From: an uncultured Clostridia bacterium
Lineage (GTDB): Bacteria; Bacillota_A; Clostridia; Christensenellales; Aristaeellaceae
Assembly (NCBI GenBank): GCA_946613955.1
Contig: CAMOGC010000014.1
Coordinates: forward strand, 1 to 17,394
Length of the DNA stretch: 17,394 bases
Direction of reading: 5' to 3'
Shown here: one piece after another, positions 1 through 7,660 of the stretch
Layout of the letters: every line of letters starts with the position of its first letter
Position numbering within the stretch: position 1 is the first letter of the stretch
Made by a program: the position numbers and the translations under genes
Notes under the pieces: generated by a model
What the model saw: only the letters and a program-made list of their open reading frames with translations
Database searches by the model: none
What the model was told of the DNA's origin: nothing

Positions 1-139
1 CGCCCCGCTGGCTCATGCCGTGCACCTCGCTGACCTTGACGTCGTATCCCTCGTCGGTCAGAAGGTTGCCCAGCAGCTTGCTGGCCAGCAGGCTTCCCTG
101 CCCGCCGACACCGACGATCATAATGCTGGTTGTTTTCAT
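1..139 (-). CDS. iorB: Indolepyruvate ferredoxin oxidoreductase, beta subunit (5' part only)
   Basis: Only the first 46 codons lie in the window; the gene runs off the left edge. The visible N-terminus has the Rossmann-like glycine stretch [15 protein letters not shown] (about residues 10-24) and, near the edge, [14 protein letters not shown]. Both are typical of the gamma/beta-type subunit of 2-oxoacid:ferredoxin oxidoreductases, here the IorB type. With IorA it would convert aryl-pyruvates (indolepyruvate, phenylpyruvate, hydroxyphenylpyruvate) plus CoA to aryl-acetyl-CoA, CO2 and reduced ferredoxin, in the cytoplasm. Its ATG overlaps the iorA stop codon in an ATGA arrangement, so translation is probably coupled and the two subunits made in similar amounts. 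The partner gene directly upstream makes the call firm despite the truncation. Confidence 0.9.
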   Translation of the reverse strand, partial: MKTTSIMIVGVGGQGSLLASKLLGNLLTDEGYDVKVSEVHGMSQRG

Positions 140-1890
140 GCTTCCGTCCCTCCGATCGCGCCGAAGGCGCACAGCTGTTCGCACACGCCGCATCCAACGC
201 ACAGGGTGGCGTCGATGCGGGCCTTGCCTTCCTTCATGCTGATGGCCGGGCAGCCCAGGCCCATGCAGCGCCTGCAGCCGCGGCACTGCTCCGTCCCCAC
301 CTTCAGGGCCGGCTTCGCCTTCACGTATTTCAGCAGCACGCAGGGCCGGCGGGAGATGATGACACTGGGTTCCTCGACGGCCAGCTCTTCCTTCACCGCC
401 TGCTCGCATTCCTTCAGGTTGTAGGGATCCACCACCCGCACCCGGCGGATGCCGATGGCGCGGCAGAGGGCCTCCAGATCCACCTTCGCCGCGGGATCCC
501 CCTTGATATTGTATCCGGTGGTGGGGTTCTGCTGATGGCCGGTCATGCCGGTTATGGAGTTATCCAGGATGATCACGGTGGAGTTGGTGGCGTTATAGGA
601 GATGTTGACCAGCCCCGTCATGCCGGAATGCATGAACGTCGAATCCCCGATGACGGCGACGGTCTTTTTCTCCGATTCCCCGGCCCGGGCCAGGTTAAAG
701 CCGTGAATGCCGCTGACGCTGGCGCCCATGCAGAGGGTGGAATCCAGCGCGTTCAGCGGGGCGACGGCCCCCAGGGTATAGCAGCCGATATCCCCCAGCA
801 CCGTGATATGGTTCTTCGACAGCACATAGAACATTCCCCGATGGGGGCATCCGGCGCACATCATCGGCGGCCGGCCGGGAACCGCGGGCGGATTGCCCTG
901 CTTTTCCGGAACAGCCCCGACCGCGATTCCCTCCTTCAGGAAGGCTTCCCGGATCGTCTGCTGGCTGAATTCGCCGACAGCGCTGAACAGCTCCTTGCCG
1001 ACGCAGTCCAGGCCCAGGGCCCGGACATGGTTTTCAATGACCGGATCCAGTTCCTCGATCACGTAAAGCTTTTTCACCTTCGCGGCGAAATCGCGGATCA
1101 TCTTTTCCGGCAGGGGGTTGGGCATGCCGATCTTCAGGATGCTGACGGCGTCGCCGAAAACTTCTTTGACATACAGATAGCTGCATCCGGAGGTGATGAT
1201 GCCGATGTCGCTGCCCCGATCCTCCACGACATTATACGGGCAGTCCTCCGCAAAAGCCCGCAGCTTTTCCGTCCGCTCCTCGACGAGGGGATGCTTCGCC
1301 TTGGCGTAGGCAGGCATCATGATATACTTGGAGGGCTGTTTGACATATTCCTTCCGGGGCGCCGCCTCCCTTTCCCCCACGTCCACGACGCACTGGCTGT
1401 GGGCGATGCGGGTGCACATCCGCAAAAGCACCGGCGTATCGAACCGTTCGCTGAGCGCGAAGGCGGATTTCGCGAAGGCATAAGCCTCGGCGCTGTCGGA
1501 GGGCTCCAGCATGGGCACCTTCGCGGCGATGGCGTAGTGCCGGGAGTCCTGCTCGTTCTGGGAGGAATGCATGGCCGGATCGTCCGCCACGCAGATCACC
1601 AGCCCGCCGGTCACGCCGGTATAGCTCAGGGTAAACAGCGGATCCGCCGCCACGTTCAGCCCCACGTGCTTCATCGCGCAGACGGCCCGGGCCCCGCCCA
1701 GACTGGCGCCGAAGGCCACCTCGCAGGCGACCTTCTCGTTGGGGGCCCATTCCGCGTGGATATCGTCGTGCAGGGCCAGGAATTCGGTAATTTCCGTGGA
1801 TGGGGTGCCGGGATAGCTGCTGACGACGTTGATGCCGCCGTTATACAGTCCCCAGGCCACCGCTTCGTTGCCAATCAACAGTTTTTTCAT
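136..1890 (-). CDS. iorA: Indolepyruvate ferredoxin oxidoreductase, alpha subunit
   Basis: The 584-residue protein is the large, thiamine diphosphate-dependent subunit of indolepyruvate:ferredoxin oxidoreductase, which oxidatively decarboxylates aryl-pyruvates to aryl-acetyl-CoA and is reversible with low-potential ferredoxin. The N-terminal part has the pyruvate-oxidoreductase-like fold with [11 protein letters not shown] near residue 25. The central MCAGCPHRG and the later [15 protein letters not shown], ending in [13 protein letters not shown], are the TPP and magnesium binding region. The C-terminus carries two [4Fe-4S] motifs: Cys 536, 539, 542, 547 and Cys 564, 567, 570, 574. The spacing of the first (C-x2-C-x2-C-x4-CP) is that of known IorA proteins. 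Length is normal for the family. It lies 72 bp after an acyl-CoA ligase gene and overlaps iorB by 4 bp, so the three probably form an operon. The sequence alone does not show the preferred aryl substrate or direction. Confidence 0.96.
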   Translation of the reverse strand: MKKLLIGNEAVAWGLYNGGINVVSSYPGTPSTEITEFLALHDDIHAEWAPNEKVACEVAFGASLGGARAVCAMKHVGLNVAADPLFTLSYTGVTGGLVICVADDPAMHSSQNEQDSRHYAIAAKVPMLEPSDSAEAYAFAKSAFALSERFDTPVLLRMCTRIAHSQCVVDVGEREAAPRKEYVKQPSKYIMMPAYAKAKHPLVEERTEKLRAFAEDCPYNVVEDRGSDIGIITSGCSYLYVKEVFGDAVSILKIGMPNPLPEKMIRDFAAKVKKLYVIEELDPVIENHVRALGLDCVGKELFSAVGEFSQQTIREAFLKEGIAVGAVPEKQGNPPAVPGRPPMMCAGCPHRGMFYVLSKNHITVLGDIGCYTLGAVAPLNALDSTLCMGASVSGIHGFNLARAGESEKKTVAVIGDSTFMHSGMTGLVNISYNATNSTVIILDNSITGMTGHQQNPTTGYNIKGDPAAKVDLEALCRAIGIRRVRVVDPYNLKECEQAVKEELAVEEPSVIISRRPCVLLKYVKAKPALKVGTEQCRGCRRCMGLGCPAISMKEGKARIDATLCVGCGVCEQLCAFGAIGGTEA

Positions 1891-1909
1891 GCTCTCTCTT
1901 CGCTTTCAG

Positions 1910-1939
1910 GCCGGAGGGTTCCGCGCGGCGCTCTCCGGC
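1910..1939 (-). other. Inverted repeat in the ligase-iorA gap
   Basis: Arms GCCGGAG (1910-1916) and CTCCGGC (1933-1939) are perfect complements around a 16-nt loop, inside the 72-bp gap between the ligase and iorA. No T tract follows on the minus strand, so it is not an intrinsic terminator. It could shape mRNA stability or processing between the two genes, or be chance in GC-rich DNA. Confidence 0.3.
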
Positions 1940-1962
1940 GTATTTTTTTCGGGCTTTCCCCG

Positions 1963-3597
1963 TCAGCTTCTGTTCTGGCTGTCCACCAGGCCTTCGCCGC
2001 CGTACATCTTCCGCAGCTTCGGCTTTTCGATCTTGCCGGTGGCGTTGCGGGGAACGGGGGCCAGGATGATCTTCCGCGGCCGCTTGTAGCGGGGCATGCC
2101 CAGGCAGAACTCGTTGATGTCCTCCTCCGTGCAGTCCACCCCGGGCACCAGCTCCACGATGGCCGCGGCGATCTCTCCCAGCCGCGGATCCGGCAGCCCG
2201 ATGACCGCCACGTCCTTGATCGGCTTGAATCCCGCCATGAAGTTTTCGATCTCGACGGGATAGAGGTTCTCGCCGCCGGAGATGACCACATCCTTCTTCC
2301 GGTCCACCAGGTAGATGAAGCCCTCCTCATCCATCCGGGCCATGTCCCCCGTCAGCAGCCATCCGTCCTTCAGGGTGTCCGCCGTCGCCTGGGGATTTTT
2401 GTAATAGCAGACCATGACGCCGGGGCCCTTCAGGCACAGTTCGCCCACCTCGCCCTGCGGCACCTCCCGCATCGCGGAATCAACGATTTTGACCTCCCAT
2501 CCGAATCCGGGAATCCCGATGGCGCCCACCTTCCGGACGTTCTCCACCCCCAGATGCACCGCGCCGGGGCCGATGGATTCGCTCAGACCGTAATTGGTGT
2601 CATACTGATGATGGGGGAAATACTGGAGCCAGCGGCGAATCAGGCTCTGGGGCACCGGCTGGGCGCCGATGTGCATCAGCCGCCACTGATCCAGATGATA
2701 ATCCGAAAGCTTCAGCTCCCCGCTGTCCAGCGCCGTCAGGATATCCTGCGCCCAGGGCACCAGCAGCCAAACGATCGTGCAGCCCTCCCGGCTCACGGCC
2801 TCCAGAATCGTCGCCGGGCGGGTGCCCTTCAGGATGACCGCGCGTCCGCCGGAAATCAGGCTGCCGAACCAGTGCATCTTCGCGCCGGTATGATACAGCG
2901 GCGGAATGCAGAGGAAGCAGTCGTCCTTCGTCTGGCCGTGATGCGCCTGCTCGACCCGGGCGGAATGGATGAGGCTCCGGTGCTTATGCAGAATCGCCTT
3001 GGGGAACCCCGTCGTTCCGGAGGAGAAATAGATGGCCGCGTCGTCGTCCTCCTGCAGGGTGCATTCGGGGAAGACGGAGCTGCTTTCGCTGACCAGCTCG
3101 CTCAGATCGTCCGCGAAGGAGGGGCAGCCGGCGCCGGTATAAACCAGGGACACCTGGGGAATCCGCTCCGCGATTTCCTCCACCCGGCCGATAAACTCGG
3201 GCCCGAAGATCAGCATATTGCTGTCCGAAAGGTTCAGGCAGTACTCAATCTCCCCCGCCGCGTAGCGGAAGTTCATGGGAACCGCCACCGCCCCGGTTTT
3301 CAGAATGCCGAAATAGATCGGCAGCCAGTCGATGCAGTTCATCAGCAGGATGGCCACCTTGCTTCCGGGGCCGATCCCGTGGCTCTTCAGCATGTTGGCA
3401 ATCCGGTTGGCCTTCTCGTTGAAGACCGCCCAGGTAATCTCCCGCCGGTAATGCCGGGCCCTGGTCGTCGGCTCCACCAATTCGAAATCATGCCAGGTCA
3501 CCCTTCGGGTTTCCGGCTGATCCGGGTTGATTTCAATCAGCGCGGAATCGTCCGGCCATTCCCGGGCGTTCCGCTCCAACAGGTGTACAATCGTCAT
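1963..3597 (-). CDS. AMP-forming acyl-CoA synthetase (aryl- or fatty-acid-CoA ligase)
   Basis: This 544-residue member of the ANL adenylate-forming superfamily activates a carboxylic acid with ATP to an acyl-adenylate and then transfers it to CoA. Visible motifs: the phosphate-binding loop YFSSGTTGFPK (190-200), YDTNYGLSES, the aspartate motif GWLLTGDMA, the hinge DRKKDVVISGGENLYPVEIE, and the C-terminal catalytic lysine in PRNATGK (about residue 522). The length and full set of motifs suggest an active enzyme. It does not resemble the shorter PaaK-type phenylacetate-CoA ligase. Between residues 31 and 56 there is extra sequence compared with ordinary members, bounded by RRVTW and RREITW. It is the first gene after a promoter and is followed by iorA and iorB, so an aryl-acetate substrate is a reasonable inference. 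A fatty acid remains possible. The start is the ATG at 3597, preceded closely by GAGG. Confidence 0.9.
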   Translation of the reverse strand: MTIVHLLERNAREWPDDSALIEINPDQPETRRVTWHDFELVEPTTRARHYRREITWAVFNEKANRIANMLKSHGIGPGSKVAILLMNCIDWLPIYFGILKTGAVAVPMNFRYAAGEIEYCLNLSDSNMLIFGPEFIGRVEEIAERIPQVSLVYTGAGCPSFADDLSELVSESSSVFPECTLQEDDDAAIYFSSGTTGFPKAILHKHRSLIHSARVEQAHHGQTKDDCFLCIPPLYHTGAKMHWFGSLISGGRAVILKGTRPATILEAVSREGCTIVWLLVPWAQDILTALDSGELKLSDYHLDQWRLMHIGAQPVPQSLIRRWLQYFPHHQYDTNYGLSESIGPGAVHLGVENVRKVGAIGIPGFGWEVKIVDSAMREVPQGEVGELCLKGPGVMVCYYKNPQATADTLKDGWLLTGDMARMDEEGFIYLVDRKKDVVISGGENLYPVEIENFMAGFKPIKDVAVIGLPDPRLGEIAAAIVELVPGVDCTEEDINEFCLGMPRYKRPRKIILAPVPRNATGKIEKPKLRKMYGGEGLVDSQNRS

Positions 3598-3626
3598 CTT
3601 TCCTCGCCCTCTCGATCCTATGAAGG

Positions 3627-3634
3627 TGTATACA
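3627..3634. promoter_or_regulatory. Possible operator palindrome TGTATACA
   Basis: A perfect 8-bp palindrome TGTATACA lies just downstream of the -10 box at 3639-3644, about where transcription of the ligase-iorAB unit should begin. It sits within ACCTGTATACACCT on the minus strand. The position suits repressor binding, and GTATAC-centred palindromes are common for GntR-type regulators, but no regulator gene is visible here. This is inference from position and symmetry only. Confidence 0.35.
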
Positions 3635-3638
3635 GGTA

Positions 3639-3666
3639 ATCATACTCTCATCTTTCGGAAAGTCAA
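3639..3666 (-). promoter_or_regulatory. Sigma-A-type promoter for the ligase-iorAB operon
   Basis: On the minus strand a -35 box TTGACT (3661-3666) is followed after 16 bp by a -10 box TATGAT (3639-3644). The expected start is near 3632 and gives a leader of roughly 35 nt before the ligase ATG. The -35 box overlaps the stop codon of the upstream pseudouridine synthase gene. The ligase-iorAB unit can thus be expressed apart from the T-box-controlled importer. The AT-rich stretch stands out against the GC-rich surroundings. Confidence 0.65.
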
Positions 3667-4562
3667 CGAAAATGCAGGGAAAAAGCAGGCAGCCATTCCC
3701 GGGGCACCCAGTCCGGCAGGCTTTCGAAGCGCAGCCTCTCCCCGGTCAGCGGATGACGCAGGGACAGGAAGGCGCTGTGCAGGGCGAACCGGCCGGGAAA
3801 CTCCTCCGGCAGCTCCCGGCCGTACAGGAAGTCGCCGCAGACCGGGCATCCGATGGAGCGCAGATGCACCCGAATCTGATGGGTCCGGCCGGTTTCCAGC
3901 CGCAGCCGTACCAGCGCCCGGCCGCCCTCCGCCCGGATCACCCGGTAATCCGTCCGGGCCGGCTTCCCGTCCGGGCGAACCTCCCGGCGAACCGAGGCGG
4001 CGTTTTCCTTGGCGATGGGCGCGTCGATCGTCCCCTCCGGCGGATCCGGCACTCCCTCTGTCAGGGCGAGATACTCCCGGCGGAAATCGGGCGTATGCAG
4101 CTGGCGCTGCAGAAGATCCTGGGCGTGGGGCGTTTTCGCGATCACCATCAGGCCGCTGGTTCCCCTGTCCAGGCGGTTGACCGGCCGGTAAATAAAGTTT
4201 TCCTCGCAGCCCAGATGGGCAAACACCGCGTTTTCCAGGGAATCCTCCGGATGGCCGGCGCTGCTCTGGCTGGCCAGGGGCGCGGGCTTGTCGACGATCA
4301 GGAGGGCATCGTCCTCATAGGGAATTTTCAGCGCCAGATAAAAGGGCACGGTCTGATAAGCCGGCCGCTTCTCCGGGAAAACAGCCTCCACCCGGTCCCC
4401 GTCCTTTACCCGGACATCGACAAAGGCCGGCTCCCCGTTCAAAAGGATCCGGCCGTTCCATTTGGCGCTTTTCATGGCGGAATAGCTGATGGACATCGGG
4501 CCCCGCAGGATTTCCCGCAGCCGCCGTCCCGCCTCCTCCGGCTTTACCGTATAGTTTTCCAA
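3663..4562 (-). CDS. RluA/RluD-family pseudouridine synthase
   Basis: The 299-residue protein isomerises uridine to pseudouridine in structured RNA, most likely 23S rRNA. It has an S4-like N-terminal region, then the catalytic motif RPVNRLDRGTSGLMVIAKT with catalytic Asp at about residue 132. LETGRTHQIRVHL and CPVCGDFLYG follow, all diagnostic of the RluA/RluC/RluD group. Asn replaces the more usual His in (H/N)RLDR. The reading frame is open far upstream, but family homology begins at MENYTVKPEEAG, which needs a TTG start at 4562. AAAGGAAG lies a few bases before this TTG, and no ATG or GTG is near, so I chose it. The long upstream extension is arginine/glycine-rich shadow sequence. The exact target uridine cannot be read from sequence. 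It lies between the importer and ligase operons with no evident link to aromatic metabolism. Confidence 0.88.
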   Translation of the reverse strand: MENYTVKPEEAGRRLREILRGPMSISYSAMKSAKWNGRILLNGEPAFVDVRVKDGDRVEAVFPEKRPAYQTVPFYLALKIPYEDDALLIVDKPAPLASQSSAGHPEDSLENAVFAHLGCEENFIYRPVNRLDRGTSGLMVIAKTPHAQDLLQRQLHTPDFRREYLALTEGVPDPPEGTIDAPIAKENAASVRREVRPDGKPARTDYRVIRAEGGRALVRLRLETGRTHQIRVHLRSIGCPVCGDFLYGRELPEEFPGRFALHSAFLSLRHPLTGERLRFESLPDWVPREWLPAFSLHFR

Positions 4563-4765
4563 TGGTTCTTCCTTTCCGTGGGACAGCCGATTCTCATCCC
4601 TCGGCGATCCTTTCGCGTCAGCGAAACGCCGCTTTTTCCGTTCCGCCGTCCTTCCGGGTCTGGTCGATTCCCTTTCCCGTTCGGCGGGAAGCCCTTCCTT
4701 GCGTTCCGCCTTCCTTCCGGCCGGTCCGCTTCCCTTCCACAGCGGGATGCCTGTTCCCCGCTTCT
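4563..4765. other. 203-bp gap between the importer ATPase and the pseudouridine synthase
   Basis: No gene is supported here. It holds a pair of near-identical 20-bp direct repeats (4639-4658 and 4702-4721), a 6-bp inverted repeat AGCGGG/CCCGCT (4741-4746 and 4757-4762) just after the ATPase stop codon, and TTTCGC-GTCA-GCGAAA near 4613-4628. None is followed by a T run on the minus strand, so I see no intrinsic terminator. Readthrough from the importer genes into the pseudouridine synthase is possible. No convincing promoter was found. Confidence 0.4.
4639..4721. repeat. Two near-identical 20-bp direct repeats
   Basis: CGTTCCGCCGTCCTTCCGGG at 4639-4658 and CGTTCCGCCTTCCTTCCGGC at 4702-4721 differ at two positions and start 63 bp apart. 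Both lie in the non-coding gap. The surrounding sequence is rich in GGAA/TTCC runs, so slippage or low complexity may explain the similarity. Function unknown. Confidence 0.5.
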
Positions 4766-5551
4766 TCAGGTCAGCATCATCCGGTCGGTATTCAGGCTGC
4801 CGCCGCTGATCCGGCGGAACCGCTCCATCAGATCCGCCACCGTCAGCCCGTCCCGCTCCCCGCCGCTGACATCGAGAATGATCTCCCCCTGGTGCATCAT
4901 CAGCGTCCGGTTTCCCAGCCGCAGGGCGCTTTCCATGTTGTGGGTCACCATCAGGCAGGTCAGCCCGTCCTCCGCCACAATCCGGGTTGTCAATTCCAGC
5001 ACCTTTTCCGCCGTGCCCGGATCCAGCGCCGCCGTATGCTCGTCCAGAAGCAGCAGATGGGGCTTGCTGAAGGTGGCCATCAGGAGGGTCAGAGCCTGGC
5101 GCTGGCCGCCGGAAAGCAGCCCGACCGGCTGATCCAGCCGATCCTCCAGCCCCATGCCCAGCATGCTGAGCCTCTCCCGGAAGTCCCTCCGGTCCTTCCG
5201 GGACACGGTGCTGAACCATCCGCCCCGCCCGGAGGCGAGCGTCAGGTTTTCCGCGATCGACATGCCGGGCGCGCTGCCCTTCATGGGATCCTGAAACAGC
5301 TGGCCGATCACCCGGCTCCGGTGATGGGCGGGCGTCCAGGTGATGTTTTTCCCGTCCAGCAAAATGGTTCCCCGGTCGATCAGAAAGCTGCCGCTGATGG
5401 CGTTGAAGAGGGTGGATTTTCCGGCCCCGTTGGCGCCGATAATGGTGATAAACTCCCCGGTTTCCGCCTTCAGGCTCACGTCCTTCAGCGCCGTCCGCTC
5501 ATCCGGGGTGCCGGCATGGAAGGTTTTGGTTACATGGCGCATCTCCAGCAT
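4766..5551 (-). CDS. ABC importer ATP-binding protein (TrpZ-like)
   Basis: This 261-residue cytoplasmic ATPase powers the importer whose permease and binding protein lie directly upstream. It has Walker A GANGAGKST (39-47), a Q-loop around QLFQDP (84-89), the signature LSGGQ (146-150), Walker B LLLLDE (166-171), a D-loop ALDP, and the switch His in MVTHN. All residues needed for ATP hydrolysis are present. The length and SxxGQLFQDP region fit the ATPases paired with LivH-like permeases and PF04392 binding proteins, the set called trpXYZ in streptococci. The ATG at 5551 follows the permease stop by 4 nt, with GGGAGGGGG as ribosome binding site inside the permease gene end. Its expression should depend on the T-box upstream of the first gene. 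Tryptophan as substrate is inferred from that T-box, not from this protein. Confidence 0.92.
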   Translation of the reverse strand: MLEMRHVTKTFHAGTPDERTALKDVSLKAETGEFITIIGANGAGKSTLFNAISGSFLIDRGTILLDGKNITWTPAHHRSRVIGQLFQDPMKGSAPGMSIAENLTLASGRGGWFSTVSRKDRRDFRERLSMLGMGLEDRLDQPVGLLSGGQRQALTLLMATFSKPHLLLLDEHTAALDPGTAEKVLELTTRIVAEDGLTCLMVTHNMESALRLGNRTLMMHQGEIILDVSGGERDGLTVADLMERFRRISGGSLNTDRMMLT

Positions 5552-5555
5552 TTTT

Positions 5556-6485
5556 TCACACCCCCTCCCGGCTGTTTTTCCATCTCCGCATTCTTTCCTC
5601 GGCCTGTTTTTTCAGATAAGGGCCGGCCAGGGCGATGACGATAATGATGGCGGACACGGCCTTGAGCATAAAGGCCGGCATGTTCATCCGAAGGGCGAGG
5701 GCGTAAATCAGCCGGAACAGGATCGCGCCGATCACGGCGCCGACCGCGCGAAGGGGGATGGGCTTCCGCTTCCCGAACAGCACGCCGCCGATCAGCAGGC
5801 TGGCCAGGGCGACGGTCACCATGCCCCCGCCGATGTCGATGTTGACGGATTTCATATACTGGCCCAGCAGGCACCCGCTCAGCCCGGTAAAGGCATTGGA
5901 GACGCAAAGCCCCACGGTCGTGGTGAACGCCGGGTTGATGGAGGAGCTCTGTACCATCGCCGGGTTGTCCCCCGTGGCGCGGATGGCCAGGCCCAGTTTC
6001 GTCCGCAGGAAGAAACTCAGAAAAATGATGACCAGAATCACCGCCGCCAGGGCCACCAGCATCCGGTACACCGGCGCGGCGAAGCCGTTTCCCATCCAGC
6101 CCTTCGCCAGGGTAAAAACGGTTTCGGTTCTGTTCAGGTTCAGCTGGCTGCTGCCCCCCATCACGGCGATGTTCAGAGAATACAGCCCCGTGTTGACGAT
6201 GATTCCCGCCAGCAGGCTGTTGATGCCCATGCGGGTCTGCAGGATGGCGGTTACCAGCCCGCTGAGCATCCCCGCCGCCATGGCGGCGGGGATGCTCAGC
6301 CAGGGATGCCCGGAAAGGGCCACCACGGCGCCGACCGCGGCGCCCAGGGTAAAGCATCCGTCTGTGCTCAGATCGCAGACGTTCAGCATGGAATAGCTCA
6401 GGAACAGGGCCAGCACCGTCAGGGCGCTGATCAGCCCCAGCTCCGCGCTGTTCTGGATCAGGGGCAGGATCTGGTGAATCGCCAT
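5556..6485 (-). CDS. ABC importer permease (TrpY-like)
   Basis: A 309-residue integral membrane protein of the branched-chain-amino-acid/sugar permease superfamily (BPD_transp_2). About eight hydrophobic segments are visible, roughly at 14-34, 44-60, 64-82, 90-108, 140-160, 187-207, 221-265 (two spans) and 272-290, with a positively charged C-terminal tail. RTKLGLAIRATGDNPAM (161-177) is the cytoplasmic loop that usually contacts the ATPase. I chose the ATG at 6485, giving MAIHQILPLI. An upstream in-frame extension would overlap the binding protein gene and is arginine-rich shadow. The start lies 1 nt after the binding protein stop codon and the ATPase gene follows after 4 nt, so the three are clearly one operon. 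It should form the membrane pore of a putative tryptophan importer. Confidence 0.92.
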   Translation of the reverse strand: MAIHQILPLIQNSAELGLISALTVLALFLSYSMLNVCDLSTDGCFTLGAAVGAVVALSGHPWLSIPAAMAAGMLSGLVTAILQTRMGINSLLAGIIVNTGLYSLNIAVMGGSSQLNLNRTETVFTLAKGWMGNGFAAPVYRMLVALAAVILVIIFLSFFLRTKLGLAIRATGDNPAMVQSSSINPAFTTTVGLCVSNAFTGLSGCLLGQYMKSVNIDIGGGMVTVALASLLIGGVLFGKRKPIPLRAVGAVIGAILFRLIYALALRMNMPAFMLKAVSAIIIVIALAGPYLKKQAEERMRRWKNSREGV

Positions 6486-6486
6486 A

Positions 6487-7509
6487 TTACTGGAATTCCT
6501 CCGCGGTGTCGATAGGCTGAACCTTCGTGCAGTAGGGGCCGAAGAGGGTCTCCGCCTCCTCATAGGTCATGCCCAGGGCGGAGAGCACCTCGGTGTTGAC
6601 GGTGGCGGTTCCGTTGTCAAAGGTCATGACCGGCACCTCCCCGGGGTTCTTTCCGCCCTCGAGGATATCGGCGGCCATGTTGCCCGTTTCCTTGCCCAGG
6701 TTGGCGTAGTCGACCCCGTAGCCCAGGAAGGCGCCGTTGAGGGCGAAGGAATCCGCGCCGGCGAAATGGGGAATCTTCGCGTCCCGGAAGATTTCGTAGA
6801 TGCTCAGCTCCGCGGTCATCACGGTGTTGTCCGAGGGGGTAAAGACCGCGTCCACCCCGTCGGCGGCGGCGGACTGGGCCGCCTGGATAATCTCGGTCAC
6901 ATTGACGCCGGTATATTCCTTATAGGCCACGCCCTTCGCCTCCAGGAACGCCTTCGCGTCGGCGATGGGCTTTTTGGAGGAGTCCTCGCTGATGTTATAC
7001 AGCAGGCCCACGGTCTTCGCCTCCGGCTTCATGGCGAAGATCAGGTTCATCATCGCGTTGGTGTCCAGGAAATCGGAGGTACCGGTCAGGTTGGCGCCGG
7101 GGGCTTCCATGGTGGCGGCCAGGCCGCTGCCCACGGGATCGCTGACCGCGGCGAAAACCACCGGGATACCGTTTTCCGCCGTGGCGGCCTGCATGGTCAC
7201 GGCCACGGGGGTGGCGATGCCGATCATCAGGTCCACATCCTGGGCGATGAAATCGGCGATAATCTGATCCAGCACGTTGAAGTCCGCGTTGCAGTTGTTC
7301 TCGACGATCACGAATTCGACGCCGTCCGCCTCGCCCCTCGCCTTCAGCTGGGCCTTCACGTTGTCCACAATCTGGTTCAGGCTGGCGTCGTCGACAAAGT
7401 TGCAGATACCGATCTTAAACGTCTTTTTGCCTTCCTCGGCGAAGGAAACGGCGGTCAGGGCCGTCAGAGCCATCATCAGGGCGATCAGAACAGCAATCAT
7501 CTTTTTCAT
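6487..7509 (-). CDS. ABC importer substrate-binding protein (TrpX-like, PF04392 type)
   Basis: This 340-residue exported protein would capture the ligand and deliver it to the permease. The first 24 residues form a signal peptide: MKKM, a hydrophobic core, then VSFA before EEGKK, which suits signal peptidase I. There is no lipobox cysteine, which is unusual for a monoderm binding protein. The mature part has FKIGICNFVDDASLNQIVDN, GIATPVAVTMQ, VFAAVSDPVGSGL and PGANLTGTSDF, characteristic of the ABC_sub_bind family that includes TrpX. It is first in the operon. AAAGGAGA lies about 9 nt before the ATG at 7509, and a T-box leader with a UGG specifier lies upstream. Tryptophan is therefore the most likely ligand, though related binding proteins with other ligands exist. 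Confidence 0.92.
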   Translation of the reverse strand: MKKMIAVLIALMMALTALTAVSFAEEGKKTFKIGICNFVDDASLNQIVDNVKAQLKARGEADGVEFVIVENNCNADFNVLDQIIADFIAQDVDLMIGIATPVAVTMQAATAENGIPVVFAAVSDPVGSGLAATMEAPGANLTGTSDFLDTNAMMNLIFAMKPEAKTVGLLYNISEDSSKKPIADAKAFLEAKGVAYKEYTGVNVTEIIQAAQSAAADGVDAVFTPSDNTVMTAELSIYEIFRDAKIPHFAGADSFALNGAFLGYGVDYANLGKETGNMAADILEGGKNPGEVPVMTFDNGTATVNTEVLSALGMTYEEAETLFGPYCTKVQPIDTAEEFQ

Positions 7510-7626
7510 CGTGGGAATCTCCTTTCAAATCTGTTTGGCCCGTATTCTTCCCCTTCGGGCGGATCCTTTCCCATCCGGGGAGGGCGATCCGGGCGAATGA
7601 TTGTCGGAATCCCATGGCCGCGAATG

Positions 7627-7660
7627 AAAAAGCCCCAACCGGAAACAAATCCGGTTGAGG
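7627..7660 (-). terminator. Intrinsic terminator of the T-box leader
   Basis: On the minus strand CCTCAACCGGA (7650-7660) pairs over 11 positions, one of them U-G, with TCCGGTTGGGG (7633-7643) around a 6-nt loop, followed by five U at 7627-7631. The 5' arm shares its CUC with the antiterminator helix, so the two structures exclude each other. This is the usual off-state of a transcriptional T-box. The binding-protein ATG lies about 117 nt downstream. Confidence 0.9.

Noticed and set aside
130..3639. A 1169-codon open frame on the plus strand
   Set aside because: It runs antisense to iorA and the ligase, both of which have all their family motifs. Its translation is rich in Arg, Gly, His and Asp with no recognisable domain. 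Long antisense frames are expected opposite GC-rich genes that avoid certain codons.
4613..4628. TTTCGC-GTCA-GCGAAA hairpin as a terminator after the importer operon
   Set aside because: The stem is only 6 bp and no T run follows on the minus strand.
4563..5219. A 219-codon N-terminal extension of the pseudouridine synthase
   Set aside because: It overlaps the ABC ATPase gene antiparallel in frame use, has Arg/Gly-rich shadow composition and no homology-like motifs; the family starts at the TTG at 4562 behind a ribosome binding site.
3672..5638. Two long plus-strand frames opposite the pseudouridine synthase and ABC ATPase genes
   Set aside because: No domains, atypical composition, and they overlap genes with intact catalytic motifs on the other strand.
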